From Psychrobacter sp. UBA3483 (lineage in GTDB: Bacteria > Pseudomonadota > Gammaproteobacteria > Pseudomonadales > Moraxellaceae), in NCBI RefSeq assembly GCF_002377905.1, contig NZ_DFQS01000021.1:13591-77590 (forward strand): a stretch of DNA of 64,000 bases. The letters run 5' to 3'. A program made the translations under genes and the position numbers. This document shows, one piece after another, positions 52,054-60,936 of the stretch; the stretch's first letter is position 1, and each line of letters starts with the position of its first letter. The notes below the pieces were generated by a model, which saw only the letters and a list, made by a program, of their open reading frames with translations, had not been told where the DNA came from and did no database searches.

Positions 52054-53496
52054 TTAGCGCTTTTTATCTTTATTGGTAAATCTGGGCTTATCTTTGGTGG
52101 TAAATTTTTGCGCGCGATTGCGTTCACGTTGGCGTAATTGCTGCGCTTTTGCTTTGGTTGGCGTATCACTTTTATTGGCGTACGGGTTTTCATTTTGCTT
52201 AAATATAACATTCAGCGGTGTGCCTTCAAGCTTAAAGACTTGACGGAATTGGTTTTCAAGATAGCGCTGATAGCTTTTTGGCAGCGCAGACGTTTGATTA
52301 CCATGAATCACAATTACCGGCGGATTATGACCACCAATATGCGCAAAACGTAGCTTGATACGGCGACCAGCAACCGTTGGCGGCGGATTGGCCGTGACCG
52401 CATCTTGTAAAATCTGCGTCAAACGGTTGGTTGATACTTCAAACATCGACGATTGATAAGCGCGCAAGATAGAAGGATATAAGTTGCCTACCCCTGTACC
52501 GTGTAATGCTGAAATTTGATGCACTTTAACATAAGGGATAAAGTTAAAGCGGCGGTCCATCTCAATCTTGATATAGTCTTTTTGATCTTGAGTCAGACCA
52601 TCCCATTTGTTAATGGCCACTACCAATGCGCGCCCCGCATCAAGCGCATAACCAATCATATTTAAGTCTTGGTCGACAATACCTTCGTGCGCATCAATCA
52701 CAATGATGGTTACGTTAGAATCTTCAATCGCTTGCAAGGTTTTAATGACTGAGAATTTCTCTACTTTTTCATCGATTTTACCGCGGCGACGTACGCCCGC
52801 AGTATCAATCAAGACGTAATCTTTGCCATCGCGTTTATAAGGAATATAAATACTATCGCGCGTGGTACCGGGCATATCAAACACCACCACGCGGTCTTCA
52901 CCCAATAAACGGTTGACCAGCGTTGATTTACCAACGTTTGGACGACCGATAATGGCAAGCTTTAGCCCTCTTGGCTCGACGACATTTTCTTGCGTTGGCA
53001 TATCAGCGGTCAACACTTCTAGCAAGTTACCGACCCCGCGCCCATGACTGGCCGCCATTGGATACGGCTCACCCAAGCCTAATGCATAAAACTCTGCAGG
53101 CGCCGCATCATGTACGCCATCAACTTTATTGGCGACGACATAAACAGGCTTGCCTAAGGTGTGCAAAAACTTACCAATCTCAGCATCGGCACCAATCATA
53201 CCGGCGCGCGCATCAACGACAAAAACGATAATATCGGCTTCATGAATGGCGGTATGCGACTGCTCAGACATATAGTCATCAATATTGCCGCTGCCATCGT
53301 CTGCCTCACCAATACCGCCGGTATCGACCACGATAAAGGATTTGTCTTCATAAGTCGCATCACCGTATTGACGGTCACGAGTCAGACCTGATAAATCAGC
53401 AACCAATGCCTGCCGACTTTTAGTGAACTGGTTAAATAAGGTAGATTTACCGACGTTTGGACGGCCAATTAAGGCGACCACAGGCTTGATACTCAT
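52054..53496 (-). CDS. der: Ribosome biogenesis GTPase Der
   Basis: Tandem-GTPase factor for 50S assembly. It has 480 residues. The first G domain has GRPNVGKST (about 11-19), DTGGI and NKVDG; the second has GRPNVGKST (about 187-195), DTAGVRRRGK and NKWDG. The C-terminal KH-like domain (about 370-455) includes RIKLRFAHIGGHNPPVIVIHGNQ. The tail is Lys/Arg-rich (about 455-480). GAGAG precedes the ATG. Last gene of the ndk-to-der cluster; the 472-base gap to bamB is larger than usual. Confidence 0.96.
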   Translation of the reverse strand: MSIKPVVALIGRPNVGKSTLFNQFTKSRQALVADLSGLTRDRQYGDATYEDKSFIVVDTGGIGEADDGSGNIDDYMSEQSHTAIHEADIIVFVVDARAGMIGADAEIGKFLHTLGKPVYVVANKVDGVHDAAPAEFYALGLGEPYPMAASHGRGVGNLLEVLTADMPTQENVVEPRGLKLAIIGRPNVGKSTLVNRLLGEDRVVVFDMPGTTRDSIYIPYKRDGKDYVLIDTAGVRRRGKIDEKVEKFSVIKTLQAIEDSNVTIIVIDAHEGIVDQDLNMIGYALDAGRALVVAINKWDGLTQDQKDYIKIEMDRRFNFIPYVKVHQISALHGTGVGNLYPSILRAYQSSMFEVSTNRLTQILQDAVTANPPPTVAGRRIKLRFAHIGGHNPPVIVIHGNQTSALPKSYQRYLENQFRQVFKLEGTPLNVIFKQNENPYANKSDTPTKAKAQQLRQRERNRAQKFTTKDKPRFTNKDKKR

Positions 53497-53660
53497 GGGT
53501 TACTCTCAGTGAAAGACACAGTGATGTGTACAATGGCGGACGCAGCGTTTACGCTTATACTAAGAACAATAACGCTTCGACCGCGAATTTAAATAAATGG
53601 TAAAGATAAAACAATGGCAAATAACACTAGGCTTTTTGCGTTAAGCAGTTGCTATAAGTG

Positions 53661-53688
53661 TTGGTTAAGGTCTTACCCCAATTATAAA
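53661..53688 (+). promoter_or_regulatory. Candidate sigma-70 promoter, plus strand
   Basis: TTGGTT (53661-53666), a 16-base spacer and TATAAA (53683-53688). No plus-strand protein gene lies downstream; the only element it could drive is the putative RNA ending at the 53815-53840 terminator. Confidence 0.45.
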
Positions 53689-53694
53689 TAGCTC

Positions 53695-53842
53695 AAGCAT
53701 TTAAGCATCATGACCAATCAATCGTCATGACTTATACCATTAACACCTAGCACTTATCGGTCGCATAGAGTACGCGAAAGCCACTACTTAAACAAGCAAT
53801 TTACACAAGGCACGAAACGCTGACAAAGCAGCGTTTTTTTAA
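53695..53842 (+). ncRNA. Putative small RNA, antisense to the bamB-der spacer
   Basis: Defined by a promoter candidate about 6 bases upstream and an intrinsic terminator at its end, giving about 145 bases. An internal hairpin pairs TCATGAC (53708-53714) with GTCATGA (53724-53730). No open reading frame of note and no known RNA family is recognised. Both flanking genes are on the other strand. Confidence 0.4.
53815..53840 (+). terminator. Orphan intrinsic terminator, plus strand
   Basis: The stem AAACGCTG/CAGCGTTT with a 6-base loop runs into a T-tract (seven T). The minus-strand side has no U-tract after it, so it acts only on rightward transcripts, yet no rightward gene lies upstream within many kilobases other than the convergent carboxypeptidase gene. 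Confidence 0.75.
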
Positions 53843-53968
53843 CTCTCATATCAGTCTGCTTATTTAACGTCTTATTTTGCGCCTAGTTTTAACCCATTGC
53901 TTTAAAAAATTGCTTTAAAACATGCCTTTAAAACATAGGCGGTTAAATAAGCCGTCACTGACAAAAAT

Positions 53969-55177
53969 CTAGCGTGCTAACTGCCAAATCGCTACTTGTC
54001 CTGCGGTACTTTGCGTCAGTAATAGACTGCCTTGTACTTGCAAATTGGTCAAAGCGCCTTTGGTCTGTACGCGGCTAACGATTTTACCGCTTGCCGGGTC
54101 AAATAAATGCACCACGCCGTCAAAATCGCCCACTGCAATATAATTGCCAATCATTACAGGATTGGTGAGGTGACGATAAGCCAACTCTTCGCTCTCCCAC
54201 AACACTTCACCATTATTGCGGTTATAAGCAACCACTTTGCCATCTAAACTGGTGGCAATAACTTGCTGATTATTGACCGCAAGTGATTTTAAGCTGGCAA
54301 GTTCATTGACGAACATGACTTGACGCGAGGCTAAGTCAATACCAAGCAGCTGACCGCTATAACTGATGGCAAATAACTGATTATTGTCTACAACTGGCAT
54401 GCCGTCGACATCGCTCATGCGCTCAACTTCGCTGCTGCCGGCCCCGACGCCAACGCGGCGTGACCACTGCGGCAGACCGTTATCAATAGTAATGGCATGC
54501 AAGCGACCGTCTGCCGTTGCTAGGAGTGCAGTTTTATTATCTAACAGTGTCGGTGCTGCTGTACCGCGTACGCTGATCGCAGGTACTTGGGTGGCAAACT
54601 GCCAAACAGATTGGCCGTTTTGTAGCGATAAACCATGCAAGAAACCATCATTGGCTGATAAAATCACTCGGTTATTGCTGATTAACGCTGGGGTCAAAAC
54701 TGTGCCGGTTAATTGCTGCTGCCAGCGCTTAGCGCCGGTGGCACTATCAAATGCCATCACCAAACCGCTACGCGTACTCACAATAGCCGTCTGACTAAGG
54801 GCGTCTAATGCCACGCCGCCGGTAATTTGATTACCTACATTGACTGACCATAGGCGCTGACCCTTATTATCAAAGCCTGTCAAATCACCACCGCGCGAGG
54901 CCGTCACGATTTGCGAGTTGGCATAGCCTACCTGCAAACTAAGAGGATCTTTACTACTGGCTTTTTTGCTACCAACATCGGTACTAAAAACCGGCTGCAG
55001 CACGCTAATTGGCTGCGCGATTTGTATCAACTTCACAGGATCATTAACGACTGGTTTGATACCTCGATTACACCCAACGACTGCAGTTGCCATCACTGCG
55101 ATGACGGCGACATGCATGGCCGTCGTTTTGATTGTCTTAACGTTTATCGTTTTGTTTGAGCGAATAGCTTGAGTCAT
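53969..55177 (-). CDS. bamB: Outer membrane assembly lipoprotein BamB
   Basis: BAM-complex lipoprotein that docks on BamA. It has 402 residues. Lipobox TAVVGC (Cys about 36). An eight-bladed beta-propeller of PQQ-like repeats follows, for example LWSVNVGNQITGGVALD, KRWQQQLTGTVLTPALI, VWQFATQVPAISVRGTAAPT and VLWESEELAYRHLTNPVMI. It ends with VQGSLLLTQSTAGQVAIWQLAR. Located between yfgM and der, the conserved gammaproteobacterial order. Confidence 0.94.
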   Translation of the reverse strand: MTQAIRSNKTINVKTIKTTAMHVAVIAVMATAVVGCNRGIKPVVNDPVKLIQIAQPISVLQPVFSTDVGSKKASSKDPLSLQVGYANSQIVTASRGGDLTGFDNKGQRLWSVNVGNQITGGVALDALSQTAIVSTRSGLVMAFDSATGAKRWQQQLTGTVLTPALISNNRVILSANDGFLHGLSLQNGQSVWQFATQVPAISVRGTAAPTLLDNKTALLATADGRLHAITIDNGLPQWSRRVGVGAGSSEVERMSDVDGMPVVDNNQLFAISYSGQLLGIDLASRQVMFVNELASLKSLAVNNQQVIATSLDGKVVAYNRNNGEVLWESEELAYRHLTNPVMIGNYIAVGDFDGVVHLFDPASGKIVSRVQTKGALTNLQVQGSLLLTQSTAGQVAIWQLAR

Positions 55178-55420
55178 TATGGGTTCTCACTACCAATAAA
55201 GTAATCATGAATAAATTAGCCAGCAGTAAGTAAGTGGCACACAATAATAAGTATAATAAATAAGCACTTATGATTGATACTACCTTTTTAACTCACTGCG
55301 CTACTTAGTTTTAAAAGGGTTTGTACAACGTTTTATCGTGTTGCAATTTTTCTTTATTAGCACATTAGCGTTTTTGCTATTTTTTTAATATTTGGTTTTG
55401 GTATCTTTTTAACAACTGGC

Positions 55421-56224
55421 TTATGCACCAGCTTCTATCTTATTATTGTCTGCCCCATTTTCACCTCCGGCTGCGACTGGCTGGGCAGGCATAGCAGGTT
55501 CTTGGATAAGCCCTGCTTGCGGTGCAATAGGTTCAGGCACTATCCCGAGGCTTTCCATTTTTAATGCCAATACTGCACGTGTTTCTTGACGGCTACGTAA
55601 CAATTCCCAAGCATTATTGTAAGATTTAACCGCCGCATCTTTATTGTTTTGCGCTAGATAAATATCACCCAATAGCTCTTGCTGGCTTGCTTTAAACGAG
55701 CTTGGCATATCATTATTAGCTTCAGCCAAAGCAGCATCGGCATCACCAGCCGCTAGTAACGTCTTGGCATAGCGCAGACGGGTAATTGCTTGTAGACCTG
55801 CATCACCCAAATCGATTGCCAGTGCCTTTTTAAAGGTCTCACCCGCACCTTTAAAGTCATCGCTGTCCACTTGCTGACGCGCTTTAATCATTAACGCTTG
55901 CCACGCATAGACAGAGTTACCATGGGTGCTCACTAGAGCATCAATATCTTTATCTAACTGTTTACGGCTCTCAGCCAGTGACGCTTGCGCTTCTGCTTCT
56001 AAGTCTGGGTTTTGTGACGCGAGACTGACTTCTTCATTTAAACGTTGAATATCGGCATAATGGTCGGCGGCCACCGTATCGACACGCGCATGATTATTTT
56101 GCCAATATGTCCAGCCAAAATAGGCTGCTAACGCCAATAAAATCGCAGTGACAATATAGCTGCCATATTGCTGTAACGCTTGCATTGAATTGTCTGCATT
56201 TGGCGAATTGGGTGTCAGAGCCAT
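55421..56224 (-). CDS. yfgM: YfgM family protein (ancillary SecYEG-associated, TPR)
   Basis: 267 residues: short cytoplasmic N-terminus, one membrane segment (YIVTAILLALAAYFGWTYW, about 23-41), then a periplasmic tetratricopeptide domain (about 100-230; e.g. FKGAGETFKKALAIDLGDAGL and QQELLGDIYLAQNNKDAAVKSYNNAW). In E. coli, YfgM binds SecYEG with PpiD and assists periplasmic protein folding. The C-terminus has an Ala/Pro/Gly-rich tail of about 40 residues not seen in E. coli. It lies between hisS and bamB. Confidence 0.9.
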   Translation of the reverse strand: MALTPNSPNADNSMQALQQYGSYIVTAILLALAAYFGWTYWQNNHARVDTVAADHYADIQRLNEEVSLASQNPDLEAEAQASLAESRKQLDKDIDALVSTHGNSVYAWQALMIKARQQVDSDDFKGAGETFKKALAIDLGDAGLQAITRLRYAKTLLAAGDADAALAEANNDMPSSFKASQQELLGDIYLAQNNKDAAVKSYNNAWELLRSRQETRAVLALKMESLGIVPEPIAPQAGLIQEPAMPAQPVAAGGENGADNNKIEAGA

Positions 56225-56282
56225 ATATTTTTACCTGATAAAATTGATATTAAATGTTTAACGCTAAAGCCACAATCGCTTG

Positions 56283-57569
56283 TTAACGAACGAAGTTATC
56301 TTTAGTTGACAACCAATCTTGCGCGACTGTTTTTTGCTCACCCGTCTGCATGTCTTTAATACTAATAGTATTATCATCGAGCTCCTGCTGGGCGATAATC
56401 ACTGTCAACGCCGCGCCCGATTTATCCGCCTTTTTCATTTGCGCTTTTAAGCTGGTTGCGCTCGCCATTTTTACGCGCAGGTCAGGACGGCTATAACGCA
56501 GCGCTTGCGCATAACTGATACCCGCACTATAAACTTCTGGATGGGCAACCACAAAAATATCACAAGCTGGCAGCTCTGCTATCGGTGATACAGCGTCGAT
56601 AAGCAGCAATAAGCGCTCAAGTCCCATGGCGAAACCAACGGCTGGCTCAGATTTCACTGCTTTATCATCAGAGGTGCCGATAGATTTTAACTGACCAACC
56701 AAACCATCGTAACGGCCACCGGCACAAACGGTCGCTTGGCTACCAAGCTTATCAGTGACCCACTCAAAGACGGTTTTATTATAATAATCAAGACCACGTA
56801 CTAAATGCGGATTAATCTCAAACTCAATCCCAAGTGCGGTTAGATACGCTTGCACTTGTTCAAAATGCGCTTTACTTTCGGCACCCAAAAACTCAGCAAG
56901 CTTTGGCGCCTCTGCTAATAGCGCTTGTGTACTCGCCTCTTTACTGTCTAAAATACGTAATGGATTGGTCGTCAAGCGGCGTTTACTGTCTTCATCTAGC
57001 TGCCCTTGTTTGTCAGTTAAATATGCAACCAATGCTTCACGGTAAGCGTGGCGCTCATCAAGCTCGCCCAAACTGTTGAGCTCTAAGCGCATCTCGTCTT
57101 TTAGACCCAATTCCTGCCACATCAGATGCGTCATAGCAATCAGTTCGGCATCAGCATCCGGTAGCGCACTACCGAAGCTTTCGACACCCAATTGATGAAA
57201 CTGACGGTAGCGACCTTTTTGCGGACGCTCATAGCGAAACATCGGGCCGATATACCAAAGCTTTGGCGTATCACCGCGCAGCAAATTGTGCTCAATCACC
57301 GCGCGTACTGCCCCTGCCGTGCCTTCTGGGCGCAATGCCAATGGCGTTGGCGGCTCAGACTTATCGGTAAAGCTATACATCTCTTTTTCGACGATATCAG
57401 TGGCACCGCCGATAGCACGCGCAAACAAGTCGGTTTGCTCAACGATAGGCAGGCGAATATGCTCATAACCGTATCTGCCCAATACATCTGCCAATATCGA
57501 CTCTAAATGCAGCCATTTTGCAGACTGGTCAGGCAAAATATCATTAAACCCTTTGATTGCTTTAATCAT
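56283..57569 (-). CDS. hisS: Histidyl-tRNA synthetase
   Basis: Class II aminoacyl-tRNA synthetase charging tRNA-His. It has 428 residues (E. coli 424). Motif 1 lies around residues 45-70; motif 2 is FRYERPQKGRYRQFHQLGVE (about 110-129); the histidine A loop is LVRGLDYYNKTVFEW (about 255-269); motif 3 is GFAMGLERLLLL (about 308-319). The anticodon-binding domain closes the protein (about 330-428). It lies between ispG and yfgM. Confidence 0.96.
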   Translation of the reverse strand: MIKAIKGFNDILPDQSAKWLHLESILADVLGRYGYEHIRLPIVEQTDLFARAIGGATDIVEKEMYSFTDKSEPPTPLALRPEGTAGAVRAVIEHNLLRGDTPKLWYIGPMFRYERPQKGRYRQFHQLGVESFGSALPDADAELIAMTHLMWQELGLKDEMRLELNSLGELDERHAYREALVAYLTDKQGQLDEDSKRRLTTNPLRILDSKEASTQALLAEAPKLAEFLGAESKAHFEQVQAYLTALGIEFEINPHLVRGLDYYNKTVFEWVTDKLGSQATVCAGGRYDGLVGQLKSIGTSDDKAVKSEPAVGFAMGLERLLLLIDAVSPIAELPACDIFVVAHPEVYSAGISYAQALRYSRPDLRVKMASATSLKAQMKKADKSGAALTVIIAQQELDDNTISIKDMQTGEQKTVAQDWLSTKDNFVR

Positions 57570-57686
57570 GGTACGGTCGCATCCTTAAATGTTTAACAAG
57601 CTATCTCTAATACTTTTTATTGGTAATGACGGTTTTTATTAATAATCGCGCTTTATTTTAATCAGAAAATAAATCAAGGTGGCGAC

Positions 57687-58802
57687 TTATTTTACGCGAA
57701 TGATTTCATTCTCACGTTTTTTTGCCAAATCTTCGGCATGCGCACGTACCATGCCTTCGATTTCATCGACCAAATTATTGGTATCAATCAAATGGCTTTT
57801 TTCGCCCATACGGTAGACCAGCGATTTTGGTGCGGCACCGACAATACCAATGTCCGCTTCTTTTGCTTCGCCTGGGCCATTTACCTTACAGCCAATAACG
57901 GACAAATTCATCGGCTCACGGATATCTTCTAAACGTGATTCTAAAGCGGTCATTACCTTAATCACGTCAAATTCTTGGCGCGAGCAGCTTGGGCAAGCGA
58001 TAAAGTTAACACCGTTTGAACGAATATTAAGCGATTTCAAAATATCAAAGCCGATTTTAATCTCTTCTTCTGGCTCTGCTGCCAAGGAGATACGAATGGT
58101 ATCGCCGATGCCGTCTAATAACAGACCGCCTAAGGCAATGGCAGATTTCACCGCGCCGGTACGATAGACTCCAGCTTCAGTGACGCCTAAATGCAGCGGA
58201 TTGTCAATCTGCGCAGAAATCAGACGATAGGCATCTAAAGTCAAAAATACATTACTGGCTTTTACCGAGACTTTGTATTGATCAAAGTTTAAACGCTCTA
58301 AGATATCGATATGGCGCATCGCTGATTCAAGCATCGCCTCGCCCGTTGGCTCGGTATATTTACGCTGAATGTCTTTTTCTAATGAGCCTGCGTTGACGCC
58401 AATACGAATCGGAATATTATAATCTTTGGCGCAAGCAACCACTTCGCGGACTTTGGCGTCGCTACCGATATTACCAGGGTTGATACGCAGACAATCGGCG
58501 CCCGCTGCCGCAACCGCTAGGGCGATTTTATGATCAAAATGTACGTCTGCGATAAGGGGTACGCTGACGCGCTTACGAATCTCGGCAAAGGCTTTGACGG
58601 TGTCCATTGTCGGTGTCGACACGCGCATTAAATCCGCACCCGCTTCGACGCAGCGCTCGATTTGGGCAACGGTCGCTTCTACATCACAAGTATCGGTATT
58701 GGTCATACTTTGCACACTAATCGGTGCATCGCCGCCGATTGCGACATCACCAACATATATTTTTTTGGTAAGACGACGGTTAATAGGCGCTGACGTTGAC
58801 AT
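57687..58802 (-). CDS. ispG: 4-hydroxy-3-methylbut-2-en-1-yl diphosphate synthase IspG
   Basis: Penultimate step of the MEP pathway, reductive opening of MEcPP at a [4Fe-4S] cluster. It has 371 residues. A TIM barrel opens with VQSMTNTDTCDVEATVAQI (about 30-48). Cluster cysteines are in FIACPSCSRQEFD (about 266-278) and IGCKVNGPGEAKEADIGI (about 300-317). The ATG at 58802 follows AAAGGG by 7 bases; a TTG two codons upstream is too close. It acts downstream of the Dxr encoded at 7936-9144. Confidence 0.96.
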   Translation of the reverse strand: MSTSAPINRRLTKKIYVGDVAIGGDAPISVQSMTNTDTCDVEATVAQIERCVEAGADLMRVSTPTMDTVKAFAEIRKRVSVPLIADVHFDHKIALAVAAAGADCLRINPGNIGSDAKVREVVACAKDYNIPIRIGVNAGSLEKDIQRKYTEPTGEAMLESAMRHIDILERLNFDQYKVSVKASNVFLTLDAYRLISAQIDNPLHLGVTEAGVYRTGAVKSAIALGGLLLDGIGDTIRISLAAEPEEEIKIGFDILKSLNIRSNGVNFIACPSCSRQEFDVIKVMTALESRLEDIREPMNLSVIGCKVNGPGEAKEADIGIVGAAPKSLVYRMGEKSHLIDTNNLVDEIEGMVRAHAEDLAKKRENEIIRVK

Positions 58803-58928
58803 AGACAAACCCTTTCATTGGAACAAATTGGAACGAATTAAAACTGAAACTTGGAAACCAACATTACTTTTTAACGCTAACAGCTTGTTAAGAACAATCG
58901 TTTTGTTAAGTTTAATAGCTATTAAATA

Positions 58929-59750
58929 TTAAGGTGCAAGCTCAAAGCTGGCCTGAGTACCTGTAGCATAACTGTCTAACGCCACCGCTTCTTCATTAAG
59001 CAGTAAGCTGACATTTTTGACATTATCTATTTGTACATTAAAAGGCGGTGTACCTGATAACTTATAATCGCCAGCAGTTTGCGAGCCATTCATCAAATTG
59101 CTACCCGAGGCATCGGTAATCACCACAACAGCAGCATCAGTCAGCTTAACATCTAGCGTAGCGGCTGCCACACTTTCACCGCCCAAATTCAGCGCCGAGC
59201 CAGACGCACCAACGCCATTACTATCGGTATCAATCGCCGCGCCTTGTGCTTGCTCTAGCGCTGAGATGTCTTCGCTGGTCGTTACTGGCTGCTCATTATT
59301 ATCTTTACTGGCGTTAGACACCATGCGAAATAAGAAAATCGCTAAAATAATAACGCCAATCACCGCAATGATTAACAAGGGATTAAAACGAATACGGTTG
59401 TGAGTGTCGCGCTGCAAGGTGCCCATCGGGCGTAGTGGCGACTCAATATTTTGAGGGGCGCGCGCTTTTAGCTCATTAGGGTAAGCGGCATCAAAGCTGC
59501 TCGCTACTTTTATGGGATCTAAACCCAAAAACTTAGCGTAGTTAATTGCAAAACCGCGCGCAAACGCCGCTTGTGGTAAATCCGCAAAATTCTCATTTTC
59601 GAGCGCTTGTAAATGACGTTTTAAAATAAATAATTCGGCAGCGGCCTCTTCTAAACTGACTTGTTTGGTTTTGCGGGCTTGCTGCAACATGGCACCAAAT
59701 GATCCCTGAGCGTTAGATTGAGTGTTCGATGATGGGGTGGTCATTTCCAT
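58929..59750 (-). CDS. rodZ: RodZ-like cytoskeletal membrane protein
   Basis: 273 residues. A cytoplasmic Xre-type helix-turn-helix (about 17-90: FGAMLQQARKTKQVSLEEAAAEL, then ALENENFADLPQAAFARGFAINYAKFLGLD) links MreB to the membrane in rod-shaped relatives. A basic juxtamembrane stretch (HNRIRFNP) precedes one membrane segment (LLIIAVIGVIILAIFLF, about 125-141) and a periplasmic DUF4115-type beta domain (about 195-273: LDVKLTDAAVVVITDASGSNL). The ATG at 59750 overlaps the pilF stop by 10 bases; an alternative ATG at 59744 overlaps it as ATGA. Translational coupling with pilF is likely. Confidence 0.9.
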   Translation of the reverse strand: MEMTTPSSNTQSNAQGSFGAMLQQARKTKQVSLEEAAAELFILKRHLQALENENFADLPQAAFARGFAINYAKFLGLDPIKVASSFDAAYPNELKARAPQNIESPLRPMGTLQRDTHNRIRFNPLLIIAVIGVIILAIFLFRMVSNASKDNNEQPVTTSEDISALEQAQGAAIDTDSNGVGASGSALNLGGESVAAATLDVKLTDAAVVVITDASGSNLMNGSQTAGDYKLSGTPPFNVQIDNVKNVSLLLNEEAVALDSYATGTQASFELAP

Positions 59751-60688
59751 GGTGCCTCTGGATTATTAAGCCAAATCTTAAGTTGTTTTGCTTCATCGCT
59801 TAGTGGATAAGCGGATAAAAGCTGCTGAGCCAATTGCTGGCGCGTTGCTATGTTATTTTGTGCCGCTGCAAGTTTGATACCCTGTAATAGCAAACGTGGG
59901 CTAATGCCCTGCCCTTGTACCAGTAGTAAGGTTTCATCATAAAGCCTTTGAGCCTGCTGCACACGCTGCTGCTCGAGTAGCAAATCAACCAGTTCAATAT
60001 GCGCAATCACACTGTTGCGGTTGCCATCTAATGCGCGCAAAAATGCTTTGGCCGCGGCTGGATGATCATTGAGCTGAAGATAGGTGCGCCCTAAATTCTC
60101 TAACGCCCCAATCCGGCCTTCGTAGCCAAGCGCCGCCCCTGCAATCTCAAACTGCTCCGCCGCCTCTTTATAGCGCTTCATTTGCGACAAATAAACGCCG
60201 TAATTATTGTGTGCTTGATCAAAATCTTTATCTAGCATAATGGCTTTTTTAAAGTATTGATCGGCTTTTGCAAGATTAAGGCGACTGCCCTCTTGCTGCA
60301 ACAAAATGCCCATCATATCATAGGCGGGCGCATAACGGCTATCGGCAGCAAAGGCTTTTTCAAGTTGACGCTGGGCGGTATCGAGCTCATTTTTGCGGAT
60401 ATATTGTGCCGCAAGTGAGGTGCGAACGCGAGCAATTTCTTGCTGATCTAAATTACGATTGTCGCTCGGTCGCGTCGATGTTTGATAAGGTGCATTACCA
60501 ATCAAGTCTGTGGTCGTCGTACTTTGACAACCACTTAATAACAAAGCACTTAACGCACTGGTTAACAAAATAACTTTTGCGCCGCGCGTGTAGGCAATAC
60601 TGACAGCTGATTGCTGCGCCGATTGAGAAAGTAAGGTTTGATATTTGAACTGACAAAGAGTTTTTAAAGTCATCATAGCCGCCATCAT
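59741..60688 (-). CDS. pilF: Type IV pilus biogenesis lipoprotein PilF/PilW
   Basis: Pilotin-type lipoprotein needed for PilQ secretin assembly in relatives. It has about 315 residues. The lipobox is ALLLSGC (Cys near residue 55 with this start). Six tetratricopeptide repeats fill the rest (e.g. KNELDTAQRQLEKAFAADSRYAPAYDMMGILL and DQAHNNYGVYLSQMKRYKEAAEQFEIAG). The N-terminus is uncertain: ATGs at 60688, 60685, 60676 and 60673 are all possible and none has a strong ribosome-binding site. All give an unusually long n-region before the hydrophobic core. Order rlmN-pilF-rodZ-ispG is conserved in gammaproteobacteria. Confidence 0.9.
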   Translation of the reverse strand: MMAAMMTLKTLCQFKYQTLLSQSAQQSAVSIAYTRGAKVILLTSALSALLLSGCQSTTTTDLIGNAPYQTSTRPSDNRNLDQQEIARVRTSLAAQYIRKNELDTAQRQLEKAFAADSRYAPAYDMMGILLQQEGSRLNLAKADQYFKKAIMLDKDFDQAHNNYGVYLSQMKRYKEAAEQFEIAGAALGYEGRIGALENLGRTYLQLNDHPAAAKAFLRALDGNRNSVIAHIELVDLLLEQQRVQQAQRLYDETLLLVQGQGISPRLLLQGIKLAAAQNNIATRQQLAQQLLSAYPLSDEAKQLKIWLNNPEAPWK

Positions 60689-60895
60689 AAAACTGTGGGT
60701 CAATGCGTTCGATCATCGAGGCATCAGTTTAATGGATTTAGCACCCATAAGTACAATTTAGTTGATATTAATTGTGCTGCTCTTTGTTATTGATGCTCGT
60801 AACTACATTTTATTACCGTTGTGAGATAAAAACGACAGTTAAGCAATTCAATTCATTACCTTACCTACTCACTTGTCAATCAGCAAATATTTAAT

Positions 60896-60919
60896 CCTAA
60901 CTTCCTAACTTCCTAACTT
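60896..60919. repeat. Three tandem CCTAACTT octamers
   Basis: Exact units at 60896, 60904 and 60912, in the spacer between rlmN stop and the pilF leader. A simple sequence repeat that could vary in length. Confidence 0.7.
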
Positions 60920-60936
60920 TGGACAATAAAAAGGTA

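Larger units (their letters stand above)
53497..53968. other. Spacer between bamB and der with signs of a plus-strand RNA
   Basis: No protein gene is seen. On the plus strand it holds a promoter candidate and a strong terminator; near the bamB side (about 53890-53935) are short imperfect direct repeats of TTGCTTTAAAA. Confidence 0.6.

Noticed and set aside
54384..54794. A 136-codon plus-strand open frame inside bamB
   Set aside because: Antisense shadow of a gene with strong beta-propeller repeats.
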